Assembly (NCBI RefSeq): GCF_014287705.1
Contig: NZ_JACOOY010000002.1
Coordinates: 195,001-259,000, forward strand
Source: Dorea_D hominis
Lineage (GTDB): Bacteria > Bacillota > Clostridia > Lachnospirales > Lachnospiraceae
Length of the DNA stretch: 64,000 nucleotides
Reading direction: 5' to 3'
Shown here piece by piece: positions 54,027 through 62,549 of this stretch (within the stretch, counting starts at the first letter, position 1; each line of letters begins with the position of its first letter). The position numbers were made by a program, and so were the translations under genes. The notes below the pieces were generated by a model that searched no databases, was not told the DNA's origin, and saw nothing but the letters and a program-made list of their open reading frames with translations.

Positions 54027-54359
54027 TTACACCTCCTCGAATGTTAGATCAATATATTGTGCATAGTCTTCATCATGTGACATCTCTGTCAATCCGAGAA
54101 CCATCGACTTAAGAAGAAGTTCCGCATCCGCAGACACTTCTCCATCAATCCGGTAGGAAATGTATCCTTCCGTCTGTTCTGCCTCAAGTATTGCACGATC
54201 ACCTGTAAACTGATCAATCGCATTTATTGTATTAATCGTGAGAACCGACGCTGCTGCACAGACAATGTCCTTTCCCTCCGGTGCATATCCTGCATGACCT
54301 GATGTCTGAAAACCGATGTATTCTTTTGCTGAATTCACATATACTGTTACATGAAACAT
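54027..54359 (-). CDS. prp: Ribosomal processing cysteine protease Prp
   Basis: A 110-residue protein. The catalytic pair is His22 (SGHAGYAPEG) and Cys34 (DIVCAAASVL), at the same positions as reported for staphylococcal Prp. It cleaves the N-terminal extension of L27, which is present in the next gene. It lies between rplU and rpmA as in nearly all Firmicutes. Confidence 0.94.
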   Translation of the reverse strand: MFHVTVYVNSAKEYIGFQTSGHAGYAPEGKDIVCAAASVLTINTINAIDQFTGDRAILEAEQTEGYISYRIDGEVSADAELLLKSMVLGLTEMSHDEDYAQYIDLTFEEV

Positions 54360-54374
54360 GGATATTCTCCAATA

Positions 54375-54683
54375 TTAAGCATTGATTTTTTCAATCTTTA
54401 CTGCTGTGTACTGCTGTCTGTGACCATTTTTCTTGTGGTATCCTGTTTTTCTCTTGTACTTGTAAACGATTACTTTTTTAGCTTTTCCGTTTTCAACTAC
54501 AGAAGCTTCAACAGTTGCACCTTCAACTGTAGGATTACCGATCTTTAATCCGTTGTCACTTACTGCAAGCACCTGGTCAAATGTAAAAGTCTCTCCGGCT
54601 TCTACACCAAGCTTTTCTACTTTAATGATATCGCCTTCGGCTACTTTGTACTGTTTACCACCTGTTGCTATAATTGCGTACAT
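54375..54683 (-). CDS. rplU: 50S ribosomal protein bL21
   Basis: A 102-residue protein with the family start MYAIIATGGKQYKVAEGD and the Lys-rich C-terminus KRKTGYHKKNGHRQQYT. The ATG at 54683 has TAGGAGGTG upstream; a longer in-frame start exists ten codons earlier but overlaps that site. It leads the rplU-prp-rpmA operon and has its own promoter and leader. Confidence 0.97.
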   Translation of the reverse strand: MYAIIATGGKQYKVAEGDIIKVEKLGVEAGETFTFDQVLAVSDNGLKIGNPTVEGATVEASVVENGKAKKVIVYKYKRKTGYHKKNGHRQQYTAVKIEKINA

Positions 54684-54769
54684 ATGGCACCTCCTATTAT
54701 CATTACTCGCCAATTACGGTGTCTGTCACATGAATTATGGCAGAACTTCAACCTCATTGTGCGGCATAC
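54684..54769 (-). ncRNA. Candidate L21 leader RNA
   Basis: About 86 bases of transcribed leader lie between the predicted start point and rplU. A GCCATAATT/AATTGGC hairpin can form in its middle part. L21 leaders are known autoregulatory elements in Firmicutes; whether this one matches the Rfam model was not tested. Confidence 0.4.
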
Positions 54770-54775
54770 TATTGT

Positions 54776-54804
54776 ATATTAGCACATGTTTCCCTGAAAA
54801 TCAA
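54776..54804 (-). promoter_or_regulatory. Promoter of the rplU operon
   Basis: On the minus strand TTGATT (54799-54804) and TAATAT (54776-54781) are 17 bases apart. The -10 covers the stop codon of the preceding amidohydrolase gene, so the promoter is inside coding sequence. Confidence 0.55.
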
Positions 54805-55591
54805 GCAGTTTACAAGCATTTTTATAAAAAATCTTATTTTTTTCTTCCTGTGTAAGTTTAGAATCATTTAACAGATGTACAAATGCCCCCTGATCCCGCC
54901 ACGGAACATCGGTTCCGAAAAGGATCTTATCAGCACCGTGATTACGCACGATCCGAAGAAACTGATCTTCTTTTATCACATCAAGTACCACGGCAGTGTC
55001 CAAATATACATCTTTTCCGACCAGGTATTTTTCTACATCATCCCACATCTCATTGCCGCCGAGATGGGCAAGGACAAGGTTCGCAGGGTGAACCTCATCT
55101 ATAACTTCTGCAGCCATCTCCGGTGTACAGTGAACGTCATCCGGGCATTTCGGGTCAAGTCCCGCATGGACGACAATGATAAGTCCAAGTTCTGTGGCAT
55201 AATCTACCAGTCTTTTATAACGGATATCATTAAAATACATATCCTGATAATCCGGATGTAATTTGATCCCTTTAAGTCCCAGTTCTTTTATATGCCGGAG
55301 TTCTTCTCGGTAATGTTCTGTCGCCGGATGGATGCCTCCGAAAGAGATGACATTTCCTTCCTGATGTGCAGCGGCAAATGTATTGACCGAATCAAACTGG
55401 GAAGGCTTTGTCATAGCCGGAAGTGCAATACTTAAGTCTACACCACCCTTTTTCGCAGACTCTGAAAGTCCCGTGTATGTTCCATCTGTCTGCGGTGGCA
55501 TCTGACAGACCTCTGCCAGAAATGTAATCGTCTTGTCAGCAATCTTATCTGGAAACATATGTGTATGAAAATCAATTACCATTTTTTTCAT
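54779..55591 (-). CDS. Amidohydrolase family protein (Amidohydro_2, TIM barrel)
   Basis: A 270-residue TIM-barrel hydrolase. Metal-site residues are visible in VIDFHTHMFP, GIKLHPDYQD, IVVHAG, LAHLGG and the late LFGTDVPW. The family includes decarboxylases and hydrolases acting on small carboxylates; the substrate is unknown. Its start overlaps the CBS gene by 20 bases, so the two are coupled, and its 3' end carries the rplU promoter. Confidence 0.85.
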   Translation of the reverse strand: MKKMVIDFHTHMFPDKIADKTITFLAEVCQMPPQTDGTYTGLSESAKKGGVDLSIALPAMTKPSQFDSVNTFAAAHQEGNVISFGGIHPATEHYREELRHIKELGLKGIKLHPDYQDMYFNDIRYKRLVDYATELGLIIVVHAGLDPKCPDDVHCTPEMAAEVIDEVHPANLVLAHLGGNEMWDDVEKYLVGKDVYLDTAVVLDVIKEDQFLRIVRNHGADKILFGTDVPWRDQGAFVHLLNDSKLTQEEKNKIFYKNACKLLDFQGNMC

Positions 55592-55994
55592 ACTCTTTTA
55601 TCTTGTCGTAACAATATTTGATAATATCACGTCTTGTGATCATTCCGATAAAATGTTCCTGATCATCCACAACCGGCACAAAGTTCTGCTCCATTGCACG
55701 TCCGATCAGGTCTTCCATCTTAGATTCGGCATTGACACACTGGTAATCATTTCTTCTGTCAATTTTCATGATACTGATATTCTCAGCATCTTTAAGATTC
55801 AATAGTTTTAATTTTTTGACAGCCCACAAAAGATCACCTTCTGTGATACTGCCGACATATTTTCCCTCTTTATTCAAAATCGGGACACATGTATATCTGT
55901 AGTGTTCCATAATTTCCAAAGCCTGTCTGAGTGTATGATAATCATAAATAAATGCAAGTTCACTCTTTGGCTTCAGGAAAAATAAAATATTCAT
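55572..55994 (-). CDS. CBS domain-pair protein
   Basis: A 140-residue protein consisting of two CBS motifs (ITEGDLLWAVKKL and MITRRDIIKYCYDKI ends). Stand-alone CBS pairs bind adenosyl ligands and act as sensors of energy state or nucleotides. It lies 15 bases after aspartate kinase and overlaps the amidohydrolase gene; whether it senses something for either is unknown. Confidence 0.9.
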   Translation of the reverse strand: MNILFFLKPKSELAFIYDYHTLRQALEIMEHYRYTCVPILNKEGKYVGSITEGDLLWAVKKLKLLNLKDAENISIMKIDRRNDYQCVNAESKMEDLIGRAMEQNFVPVVDDQEHFIGMITRRDIIKYCYDKIKEYEKNGN

Positions 55995-56009
55995 CTTTTG
56001 AACAGCCTC

Positions 56010-57362
56010 CTAAATTTGTGTAGTTACAAAAATATCATAAATTGCTTTGATCGCACCTTCAAAATCATGGTTGCTGACACCAATGATAATATTCAGCTCA
56101 CTGGAACCCTGGTCGATCATACGGACGTTAATATTTGCATGTGCAAGCGCAGAGAAAATACGTCCGGAAGTACCTCTGGTTGCTCTCATTCCACGTCCTA
56201 CAACTGCGATCAGTGCAAGGTCAGATTCCAGTTCCAGATAATCCGGTTCCACTTCTCTGTGAATGCCTGCGATCACTTTCTGCTCTTTTTCTTCAAATTC
56301 TTCCTGGTGAACAAAAATTGTCATCGTATCAATTCCGGATGGCATATGTTCGATAGAAACATGGTTCTCTTCAAAAACTTCCAACACTTTACGGCAGAAC
56401 CCAACCTGAGAGTTCATCATCGCTTTCTCCACAGTTACAGAAGCGAAATCCTTCTTACCTGCAATACCGGTAATAACAAAACGTGGTTTCTGACATGTTG
56501 CTTCCACAATCAGAGTTCCTTTATCCTCCGGTGCATTCGTATTGCGGATATTGATCGGGATACCTTCCTTGCGCACCGGGAAAATGGCATCTTCGTGAAG
56601 AACCGTAGCGCCCATATAGGACAGCTCACGAAGTTCGCGGTATGTGATCACATCGATCGGTTTCGGATTCGGAATGATTCTTGGATCCGTAATCAGGAAT
56701 CCGGATACATCTGTCCAGTTTTCATACATCTCTGCATGAACCGCTTTTGCAACGATAGATCCGGTAATATCCGATCCACCACGGGAAAATGTTTTCACAC
56801 TTCCATCCGGTTCAGAACCGTAAAATCCCGGAATTACCGCACGTTCTATATCTGCAAGTTTTGCAGTCAACACCTCATCGGTCTTTTCTGCATCAAAATT
56901 ACCTTCTTCATCAAAGAAAACAACTTCGGCTGCGTCAATGAATGTATATCCGAGATATTCAGCCATAATCTTACCATTCAGAAATTCACCGCGGGATGCC
57001 GCATAATCTCTTCCAATCTTGGCAAGAAAATTCTTACGGATAATCTTGAAATCTTCCTCCAGCGAAATTTTAAGTCCAAGTCCGTCAATAATTGACTGAT
57101 AACGTGCTTTGATCGCAGTCAGAAGATTCTCAAAATTCTCCATGTGTTCTTCTTTTTCTTCGTCGTCATATGCAAGGATTGCCTGTCCATAACAACTGTA
57201 CAGCATATCCGTTACTTTTGTATCGTCAGAGGTACGTTTTCCCGGCGCAGACGGAATCACATAACGTCTGCTGGAATCTTTTCTGATGATCGCACCGACT
57301 TTTTCAAACTGTTCGGCGCTTGCCAGTGAACTTCCTCCGAATTTAACAACTTTAATTAACAT
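56010..57362 (-). CDS. lysC: Aspartate kinase
   Basis: A 450-residue monofunctional aspartokinase. The N-terminal kinase domain starts VVKFGGSSLASAEQF, with SRGGSDITGSIVAKAV and the YMGATVLHEDAIFPV segment. Two ACT domains at the C-terminus (TVEKAMMNSQVGF..., LIAVVGRGMRATRG...) are the site of amino-acid feedback. It makes aspartyl phosphate for Lys, Thr and Met. Only 48 bases lie upstream, with no room for a lysine riboswitch, so control is probably at the enzyme. Which amino acid inhibits cannot be read off. Confidence 0.93.
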   Translation of the reverse strand: MLIKVVKFGGSSLASAEQFEKVGAIIRKDSSRRYVIPSAPGKRTSDDTKVTDMLYSCYGQAILAYDDEEKEEHMENFENLLTAIKARYQSIIDGLGLKISLEEDFKIIRKNFLAKIGRDYAASRGEFLNGKIMAEYLGYTFIDAAEVVFFDEEGNFDAEKTDEVLTAKLADIERAVIPGFYGSEPDGSVKTFSRGGSDITGSIVAKAVHAEMYENWTDVSGFLITDPRIIPNPKPIDVITYRELRELSYMGATVLHEDAIFPVRKEGIPINIRNTNAPEDKGTLIVEATCQKPRFVITGIAGKKDFASVTVEKAMMNSQVGFCRKVLEVFEENHVSIEHMPSGIDTMTIFVHQEEFEEKEQKVIAGIHREVEPDYLELESDLALIAVVGRGMRATRGTSGRIFSALAHANINVRMIDQGSSELNIIIGVSNHDFEGAIKAIYDIFVTTQI

Positions 57363-57410
57363 TTTTGTATTCCTCCAGGTTGCCTTTTCTTTTGCTGCTA
57401 CTATATTACC

Positions 57411-58019
57411 TTATTTTCCCATCATCTGCAATGGAATATCTGTATGAAACAGGATGCCCTGTATGCCGAATTTCTCGGCAGCTTCCACATTCGCGACACG
57501 GTCATCAAAAAATACTGTATGTTTTGGATCTATGTTATATCGGTCTAATAATATCTGATAAATCTTTGAATCCGGTTTCATACATTTTTCTTGCCATGAA
57601 AACACACCGCCGTCAAAACTCTTTAAAAACGCAAGCTTTTCTTCTGACTGACGGAACATTTCATCCGAATAATTAGACAGATAATAAAGCTTCATTCCTT
57701 TTTCGCGAAAATATGCAAACCATTCTTCAATAAAAGGAAATGGTACGATAGATGCTCCGAATCCAGCAAAGGTTGTCCGTATCTCTTTCTCATACGCCGG
57801 ATCATTTTCTATAAAAAGTTCCAGCCATTCTTCGGTTGTTACCAGACCGGAATCTCCTGCATCCCAGTCTTTATTACAAAACATAGCATCCGCCACATGC
57901 TTGGTCGTCTCTTCTGAAAATCCTAATGATTCCAGATATTCTTTCCACGCAAAATAAATTAATACATTTCCAATATCAAAAATAACTGTATTGGTATTCT
58001 CCCTTAATTCAGGTATCAT
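57411..58019 (-). CDS. HAD family hydrolase
   Basis: About 202 residues. Motif I is VIFDIGNVLIYF, with the nucleophile Asp and a Gly where the second Asp usually stands, as in the YihX-like HAD group. YLSNYSDEMF carries motif II, and the late HTVFFDDRVANVEAA is motif IV. These are often sugar-phosphate phosphatases; the substrate is unknown. The ATG at 58019 follows AGAAGGAAG; a longer frame to 58163 overlaps the ybaK gene. Confidence 0.88.
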   Translation of the reverse strand: MIPELRENTNTVIFDIGNVLIYFAWKEYLESLGFSEETTKHVADAMFCNKDWDAGDSGLVTTEEWLELFIENDPAYEKEIRTTFAGFGASIVPFPFIEEWFAYFREKGMKLYYLSNYSDEMFRQSEEKLAFLKSFDGGVFSWQEKCMKPDSKIYQILLDRYNIDPKHTVFFDDRVANVEAAEKFGIQGILFHTDIPLQMMGK

Positions 58020-58098
58020 TTTTTCTTCCTTCTCTTCTTGATTGTACTTTGTTTCCAAAAACTGTATACGGAAATATTTCCCATATATCCGCAGATTT

Positions 58099-58584
58099 TT
58101 AATGATCGCGGATAACGTCTGCAAACTGTGCTTTTGCTGCCTTCTTAAGATCCGCCGGAGCAAGTTTTAACTGCATTCCTAATTTACCGCCACTGACATG
58201 CATCTGCGTAAGTTCTTCCGCATCTTTTTGTATGACTGTCGGAAACTGTTTTTTCATTCCAATTGCCGTACAGCCGCCACGCACATATCCGGTTACTTTT
58301 GTCAGATTTTTTAAATGCAGCATCTCCAGCGATTTCTCACCGACCGCTTTTGCTGCCTTCTTAAAATCAATCTCTGCTTCGATTGGAATGACAAACACAT
58401 AATGTTCACCGCTCTTGCCGGTCGTCACAAGCGTCTTGTATACAAGCGCATGGTCATATCCAAGTTTATCTGCAGTTTCAATACCATCCGTGAAGTCTTC
58501 ACATTCATAAGTTTCATATTCATAAGGAATCTTCATGCGGTCCAGCATACGCATGGCATTTGTCTTTAATTCCTTCTTGCTCAT
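58099..58584 (-). CDS. ybaK: Cys-tRNA(Pro)/Cys-tRNA(Cys) deacylase YbaK
   Basis: A 161-residue protein of the YbaK/EbsC editing family: YETYECEDFTDGIETADKLGYD and the VFVIPIEAEIDFKKAAKAVG stretch with the conserved Lys, then GYVRGGCTAIGMKKQFPT. It clears mischarged Cys-tRNA(Pro). AGGAGTGAAC stands before the ATG. It lies behind the TIGR03936 gene in the place where rng is often found in related genomes. Confidence 0.93.
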   Translation of the reverse strand: MSKKELKTNAMRMLDRMKIPYEYETYECEDFTDGIETADKLGYDHALVYKTLVTTGKSGEHYVFVIPIEAEIDFKKAAKAVGEKSLEMLHLKNLTKVTGYVRGGCTAIGMKKQFPTVIQKDAEELTQMHVSGGKLGMQLKLAPADLKKAAKAQFADVIRDH

Positions 58585-58638
58585 AAGAAGTTCACTCCTT
58601 TATATCATTCATGTTTATATCTGTATAAGCACACATAT

Positions 58639-59385
58639 TTAAGTGGTTACAATGTCTTTTCCCAGGTCTTCCAACGAAATGAAATCGTTTTTTGTTGTTC
58701 CACCTGCTGATTCCGGATTCTTCGCATATACTTCCAAGCGGTGGAAATGAAGCGGTACTTCCTCCGGATTTTCACCGATGAAGCGCAGGAACGCTTTCAT
58801 TACGAGATCCGGTTTCAAATTCTGCTCACTACCTGTTGCAAGGAACAGAAAAATGCCGTCATCCTCTGCATGCATATCGTAAATCATCGGTTTGATATCG
58901 ACTTCTTTCTCACTTCGTTTTGTTTTCTTCCATACGATGATCTGCGGTTCTTTCATAAATGCACACACACTGTCTTTCCATTTTTCCGAAAGTACTCTTA
59001 TATCTTCCGCATGCTGAAAAGTCTGTGGCTGAGTCACTTTGTAATCTGCCGCAGCTACGATCGTCATACCGCTTGCTTTTTTATCCGAAGAGATCTCACG
59101 GAAACCGGTAACTTCAATTCCCTCGACCATCACAGCATTTAACTGTGCAACTGCCTGCTCTGAGGCGATTGCTTCTGTCAACTCAATATCAAAATATTCT
59201 CCGTCACTTGTCACACCGACACCAAGCGGCTGCGCAAATGACATGATCATATGTGGGCTGTATCCACTCGTAAATGCAATCGGGATCTCTGCCCTGCGGA
59301 TCGCTTTCTGAAAGAAACGCATCACATCCAGGTGTCCAATAAAACGCATTACTCCATATTTACGGAATTTAATTCTTGCTTTCAA
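58639..59385 (-). CDS. TIGR03936 family (DUF2344) radical SAM-associated protein
   Basis: About 248 residues beginning KARIKFRKYGVMRFIGHLDVMRFFQ, with RRAEIPIAFTSGYSPHMIMSFAQPLGVG, the DUF2344 pattern. It always accompanies the TIGR03960 radical-SAM protein, as here; the function is unknown. A TTG start at 59385 lies eight bases after AAAGGAGG and overlaps the end of the TIGR03960 gene; the upstream ATG at 59418 precedes that site. Confidence 0.9.
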   Translation of the reverse strand: MKARIKFRKYGVMRFIGHLDVMRFFQKAIRRAEIPIAFTSGYSPHMIMSFAQPLGVGVTSDGEYFDIELTEAIASEQAVAQLNAVMVEGIEVTGFREISSDKKASGMTIVAAADYKVTQPQTFQHAEDIRVLSEKWKDSVCAFMKEPQIIVWKKTKRSEKEVDIKPMIYDMHAEDDGIFLFLATGSEQNLKPDLVMKAFLRFIGENPEEVPLHFHRLEVYAKNPESAGGTTKNDFISLEDLGKDIVTT

Positions 59386-61234
59386 TACAGACACCTCCTT
59401 TCCATTTTGCCACACCACAACCGGAACATTTCATCCGGCAATTCGGTGTGACTTCTGCGTTCATTGCATGATTCCATTCCCGTTTCAGGAAATCTTTCGT
59501 CACGCCAATGTCTATGAAATCCCACGGGAACACTTCCTCAAGTGAACGCTCTCTGTGATTATAAAATGCAATATCCAGTCCTGTATTTTCAAACGCTTGC
59601 ATCCATTTATTATTATCAAACTGATCGCTCCAGGAATCATACAGACATCCCAGACGATAAGCTTCTTCGATAACTGCGGAAGTCTTACGGTCTCCTCTGG
59701 CAAAAACACCTTCCAATACCGTTACTTCTGCATCATGCCAGTTATATTTCAGACTCTTCCGGTTCAACTGATCGTTAAATGCGTGTTTTACAATCGCAGC
59801 TCTGGAGATGTATTCTTCATTCGTATACATTCTCGCCCACTGGAACGGAGTAAACGGTTTCGGTATAAAGAACGATGTACTTGTCGTAATCTGGCATTTT
59901 CCGTTCCGCTGATCCTTCGGGATCTCGTAATAACGTCTTGCAATTTTATCTGCCAGCTCTGGAATAGCACGCATATCATCTTCGGTCTCTGTCGGTAATC
60001 CCAGCATGAAATAAAGTTTTACCTTATTCCAGCCTCCTTCAAAAGCCTGTCCTGCGCCATCTAAAATAATCTCCTCTGTCAGTCCTTTGTTGATGACATC
60101 ACGCATACGTTGGGACCCAGCCTCCGGCGCAAATGTCAGGCTGCTCTTGCGGATATCCTGCACCTGTCCCATTACATCCAGCGAAAATGCATCTATTCGA
60201 AGCGATGGCAGACTGATGTTAATTCCCTTGGACTTAAACTCATCAATCAAAAATGTGACCAGCTCTTTTAAATGACTATAATCACTGGAACTTAAAGAAC
60301 TTAGAGAGATTTCTTCGTGTCCTGTATTTTTCAGCATCTTATATGCATAATCTTTTAAAACTTCTACGTCTTTTTCTCTTGTCGGGCGATATAGCATTCC
60401 TGCCTGGCAGAAGCGGCAGCCACGGATACAACCGCGCTGGATCTCCAGTACGACACGATCCTGTGTTGCTTTAATAAAAGGTACAACCGGTTTTTCCGGA
60501 TATGGCGCACTAGACATATCCATTACAACCTGCTTCTTAATCTTCTCTTTTGCATGAACATTGTTCGGTGTAAAAGAGAGGATGGTACCATCTTCCTTAT
60601 ATTCTACATCATAAAAAGACGGAATGTATATTCCTTCTACTTCTGCAGCCATCTCAAGGAAATCCCATCTGGAGCCTCCTGCTGCTTTATTCTTCTTGTA
60701 AAGATCCAGTAATTCATCATAAACGGTTTCGCCTTCACCCATATAAAACAGGTCAAAGAAATCTGCCAGTGGCTCCGGATTGTACGTGCATGGACCACCA
60801 CCGATCACGATCGGATCTTCTTCTGTTCTGTCTTTTGTTTTTATCGGGATCCCGGACAGATCCAGAATCTGTAAAATGTTCGTATAACACATCTCATACT
60901 GGATCGTAATGCCTAAGAAATCAAAATTTTTGATCGGATCCTGCGATTCCAGCGCAAACAACGGAATCTTCTTCTCGCGCATAACCGCATCCAGATCTGT
61001 CCACGGTGAATAAACTCTCTCACACCAGACATCCTCTCTACGGTTAAACATATCATAGAGAATCTGGATTCCAAGATGTGACATTCCAATCTCGTACACA
61101 TCCGGGAAACACATGGCAAACCGGATATCGACTTTCGTCTTATCTTTCATGACCGAATTCACTTCGTTTCCGATATAGCGCGCCGGCTTCTCGATCTTCA
61201 TCAATATATCATCAGTTAATGCTAATTTTCTCAT
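59369..61234 (-). CDS. TIGR03960 family B12-binding-domain radical SAM protein
   Basis: About 621 residues. An N-terminal region with the FAMCFPDVYEIGMSHLGIQILYDM pattern of a B12-binding fold is followed by the radical-SAM cluster CIRGCRFCQAGMLYRP and SLRIDAFSLDV; a cysteine pair CRMKCSGCG closes the protein. The family is conserved in Firmicutes and beyond; it is thought to modify tRNA or rRNA but no reaction is established. The ATG at 61234 follows AAGGAG. Confidence 0.9.
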   Translation of the reverse strand: MRKLALTDDILMKIEKPARYIGNEVNSVMKDKTKVDIRFAMCFPDVYEIGMSHLGIQILYDMFNRREDVWCERVYSPWTDLDAVMREKKIPLFALESQDPIKNFDFLGITIQYEMCYTNILQILDLSGIPIKTKDRTEEDPIVIGGGPCTYNPEPLADFFDLFYMGEGETVYDELLDLYKKNKAAGGSRWDFLEMAAEVEGIYIPSFYDVEYKEDGTILSFTPNNVHAKEKIKKQVVMDMSSAPYPEKPVVPFIKATQDRVVLEIQRGCIRGCRFCQAGMLYRPTREKDVEVLKDYAYKMLKNTGHEEISLSSLSSSDYSHLKELVTFLIDEFKSKGINISLPSLRIDAFSLDVMGQVQDIRKSSLTFAPEAGSQRMRDVINKGLTEEIILDGAGQAFEGGWNKVKLYFMLGLPTETEDDMRAIPELADKIARRYYEIPKDQRNGKCQITTSTSFFIPKPFTPFQWARMYTNEEYISRAAIVKHAFNDQLNRKSLKYNWHDAEVTVLEGVFARGDRKTSAVIEEAYRLGCLYDSWSDQFDNNKWMQAFENTGLDIAFYNHRERSLEEVFPWDFIDIGVTKDFLKREWNHAMNAEVTPNCRMKCSGCGVAKWKGGVCIESKN

Positions 61235-61383
61235 GGTTACTCCTTGGTTTTTAAATGTTCTCTTTGCATACACTCGTTTAATTGTACCACAAATTGAACA
61301 CATTGGTAAATAGGAAGTATTTTTTCCCAAATCACTTCATAACCTGTCACTGGCAGCTTTCACTGGTTATTATGGTAACCTAA

Positions 61384-61412
61384 AAAGGGCTCCCTGAAAA
61401 GGGAGCCTTCGA
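61384..61412 (-). terminator. Terminator of the second M19 dipeptidase gene
   Basis: 61388-61394 pairs with 61401-61407 around a six-base loop, and on the minus strand a T5 run follows. It lies 25 bases past the stop codon. Confidence 0.8.
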
Positions 61413-61436
61413 ATTGCATGTTTTTAAATTTTTTTA

Positions 61437-62408
61437 TTATCCAATTGTCCGTTTAACAAGATTCTGGAAATTAACTCTGGCAATCTTATCCATCTCTTCT
61501 TTGGTCATTCCCATCTTCTCGAAACAGCTAAAGAGATTCGGAATCTCTGAAGCATCCTTCATACCGTGTGCTGCCGGGCTGGAATCTTCTGTCATAGTTC
61601 CCATCGCCTCATCATTGATAAACTCAAAGAAATCAAATCCACAGCCAACATGATCGATGCCCATTACATTGATCATATGATCTGCATGTCTTGCAAGATT
61701 CTCAACGGTCTGTTCCGGTCCTCTCGGATCAATGAAGTCTTTGAAAGAATTAAGTCCGACAACACCGTCTACATCACGGATGGCACGAAGCTGATCATCT
61801 GTCAGGTTACGTGGCACATCACAGAGCGCACGGCAGTTTGAATGAGAAGCAATGATTGGCTTCGTAGCAAGCTTCATGCAGTCCCAGAAACCAGCTTCAT
61901 TCAGATGTGACATATCAAGGATCATGCCCTTATCCTGTACTTTTCTGGCAGCTTTCTTACCTGTTTCCGTAAGTCCGTAGGATTCGCCGGAGTTTGCGCC
62001 TGCGCCAAGTGCATTTGCTTCATTCCACGTAAGGATTGCATGCCTGCAGCCAAAATCATAATATTCATCGATCTTAGAAATATCTTCCCCGATTGCTGCG
62101 AGTCCTTCAATTCCATGAAATACATAAATCTTGCCATCAGCTTTCGCCTGCATCATCTCTGCGTAGTTATGTACAATACGGATTTCATCACATTCCTCAG
62201 CCTCCGCTTTTGCACATTGCATAATCTCTTTTGTTCTCTTTACATAATCTACATCATACGGCGGATCTACCCAGATTACAAAAATGCTTCCTTCTACGCC
62301 GCCTTTTCTAAGCCTCTCCAGATGACGTCTGCGTAATACATCGGTTTCGCCCTTTAATCTACGTGCGGTTACATCACACCAAATATCCGAATGTGCGTCA
62401 AAATACAT
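61437..62408 (-). CDS. M19 family dipeptidase, second copy
   Basis: A 323-residue paralogue of the dipeptidase at 47.6 kb, with the same layout: FDAHSDIWCDV, VFHGIEGLAAIGEDI, ILDMSHLNE, ASHSNCRAL and DHVGCGFDFFEF. The zinc-binding residues are kept. It splits dipeptides; the different neighbours suggest a different supply of substrate. A hairpin lies between it and the DUF819 gene upstream. A GAAAGGATGG site precedes the start. Confidence 0.9.
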   Translation of the reverse strand: MYFDAHSDIWCDVTARRLKGETDVLRRRHLERLRKGGVEGSIFVIWVDPPYDVDYVKRTKEIMQCAKAEAEECDEIRIVHNYAEMMQAKADGKIYVFHGIEGLAAIGEDISKIDEYYDFGCRHAILTWNEANALGAGANSGESYGLTETGKKAARKVQDKGMILDMSHLNEAGFWDCMKLATKPIIASHSNCRALCDVPRNLTDDQLRAIRDVDGVVGLNSFKDFIDPRGPEQTVENLARHADHMINVMGIDHVGCGFDFFEFINDEAMGTMTEDSSPAAHGMKDASEIPNLFSCFEKMGMTKEEMDKIARVNFQNLVKRTIG

Positions 62409-62486
62409 AATCTACCATCCTTTCTTACATTGTCTAATCCATTCTGCTTTCAGTTCCGACATTTATAAAATCCCATTTTTTATAAT

Positions 62487-62516
62487 CGGCGCGTCCCCTT
62501 TTACGGGAACGCGCCG
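62487..62516 (-). terminator. GC-rich hairpin after the DUF819 gene
   Basis: 62487-62497 pairs with 62505-62516 with one bulge and a seven-base loop. On the minus strand only a broken A/T-rich tract follows, so it may be an incomplete terminator or an attenuator ahead of the dipeptidase gene. Confidence 0.55.
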
Positions 62517-62549
62517 TTTACCAGTCGCTTTCAATATATTATGTAATTC

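Noticed and set aside
55998..57095. A 365-residue plus-strand frame across the aspartate kinase gene
   Set aside because: It lies antisense to a clear aspartokinase, with Cys/His/Phe-rich composition typical of shadow frames.
57363..57410. Lysine riboswitch before aspartate kinase
   Set aside because: Only 48 bases separate the gene from its upstream neighbour and they show no such structure.
61339..61370. ATAACC/GGTTAT inverted repeat and doubled TCACTGG upstream of the TIGR03960 gene
   Set aside because: Pairing is six bases only, the inner part does not pair, and there is no T-run; too weak to call.
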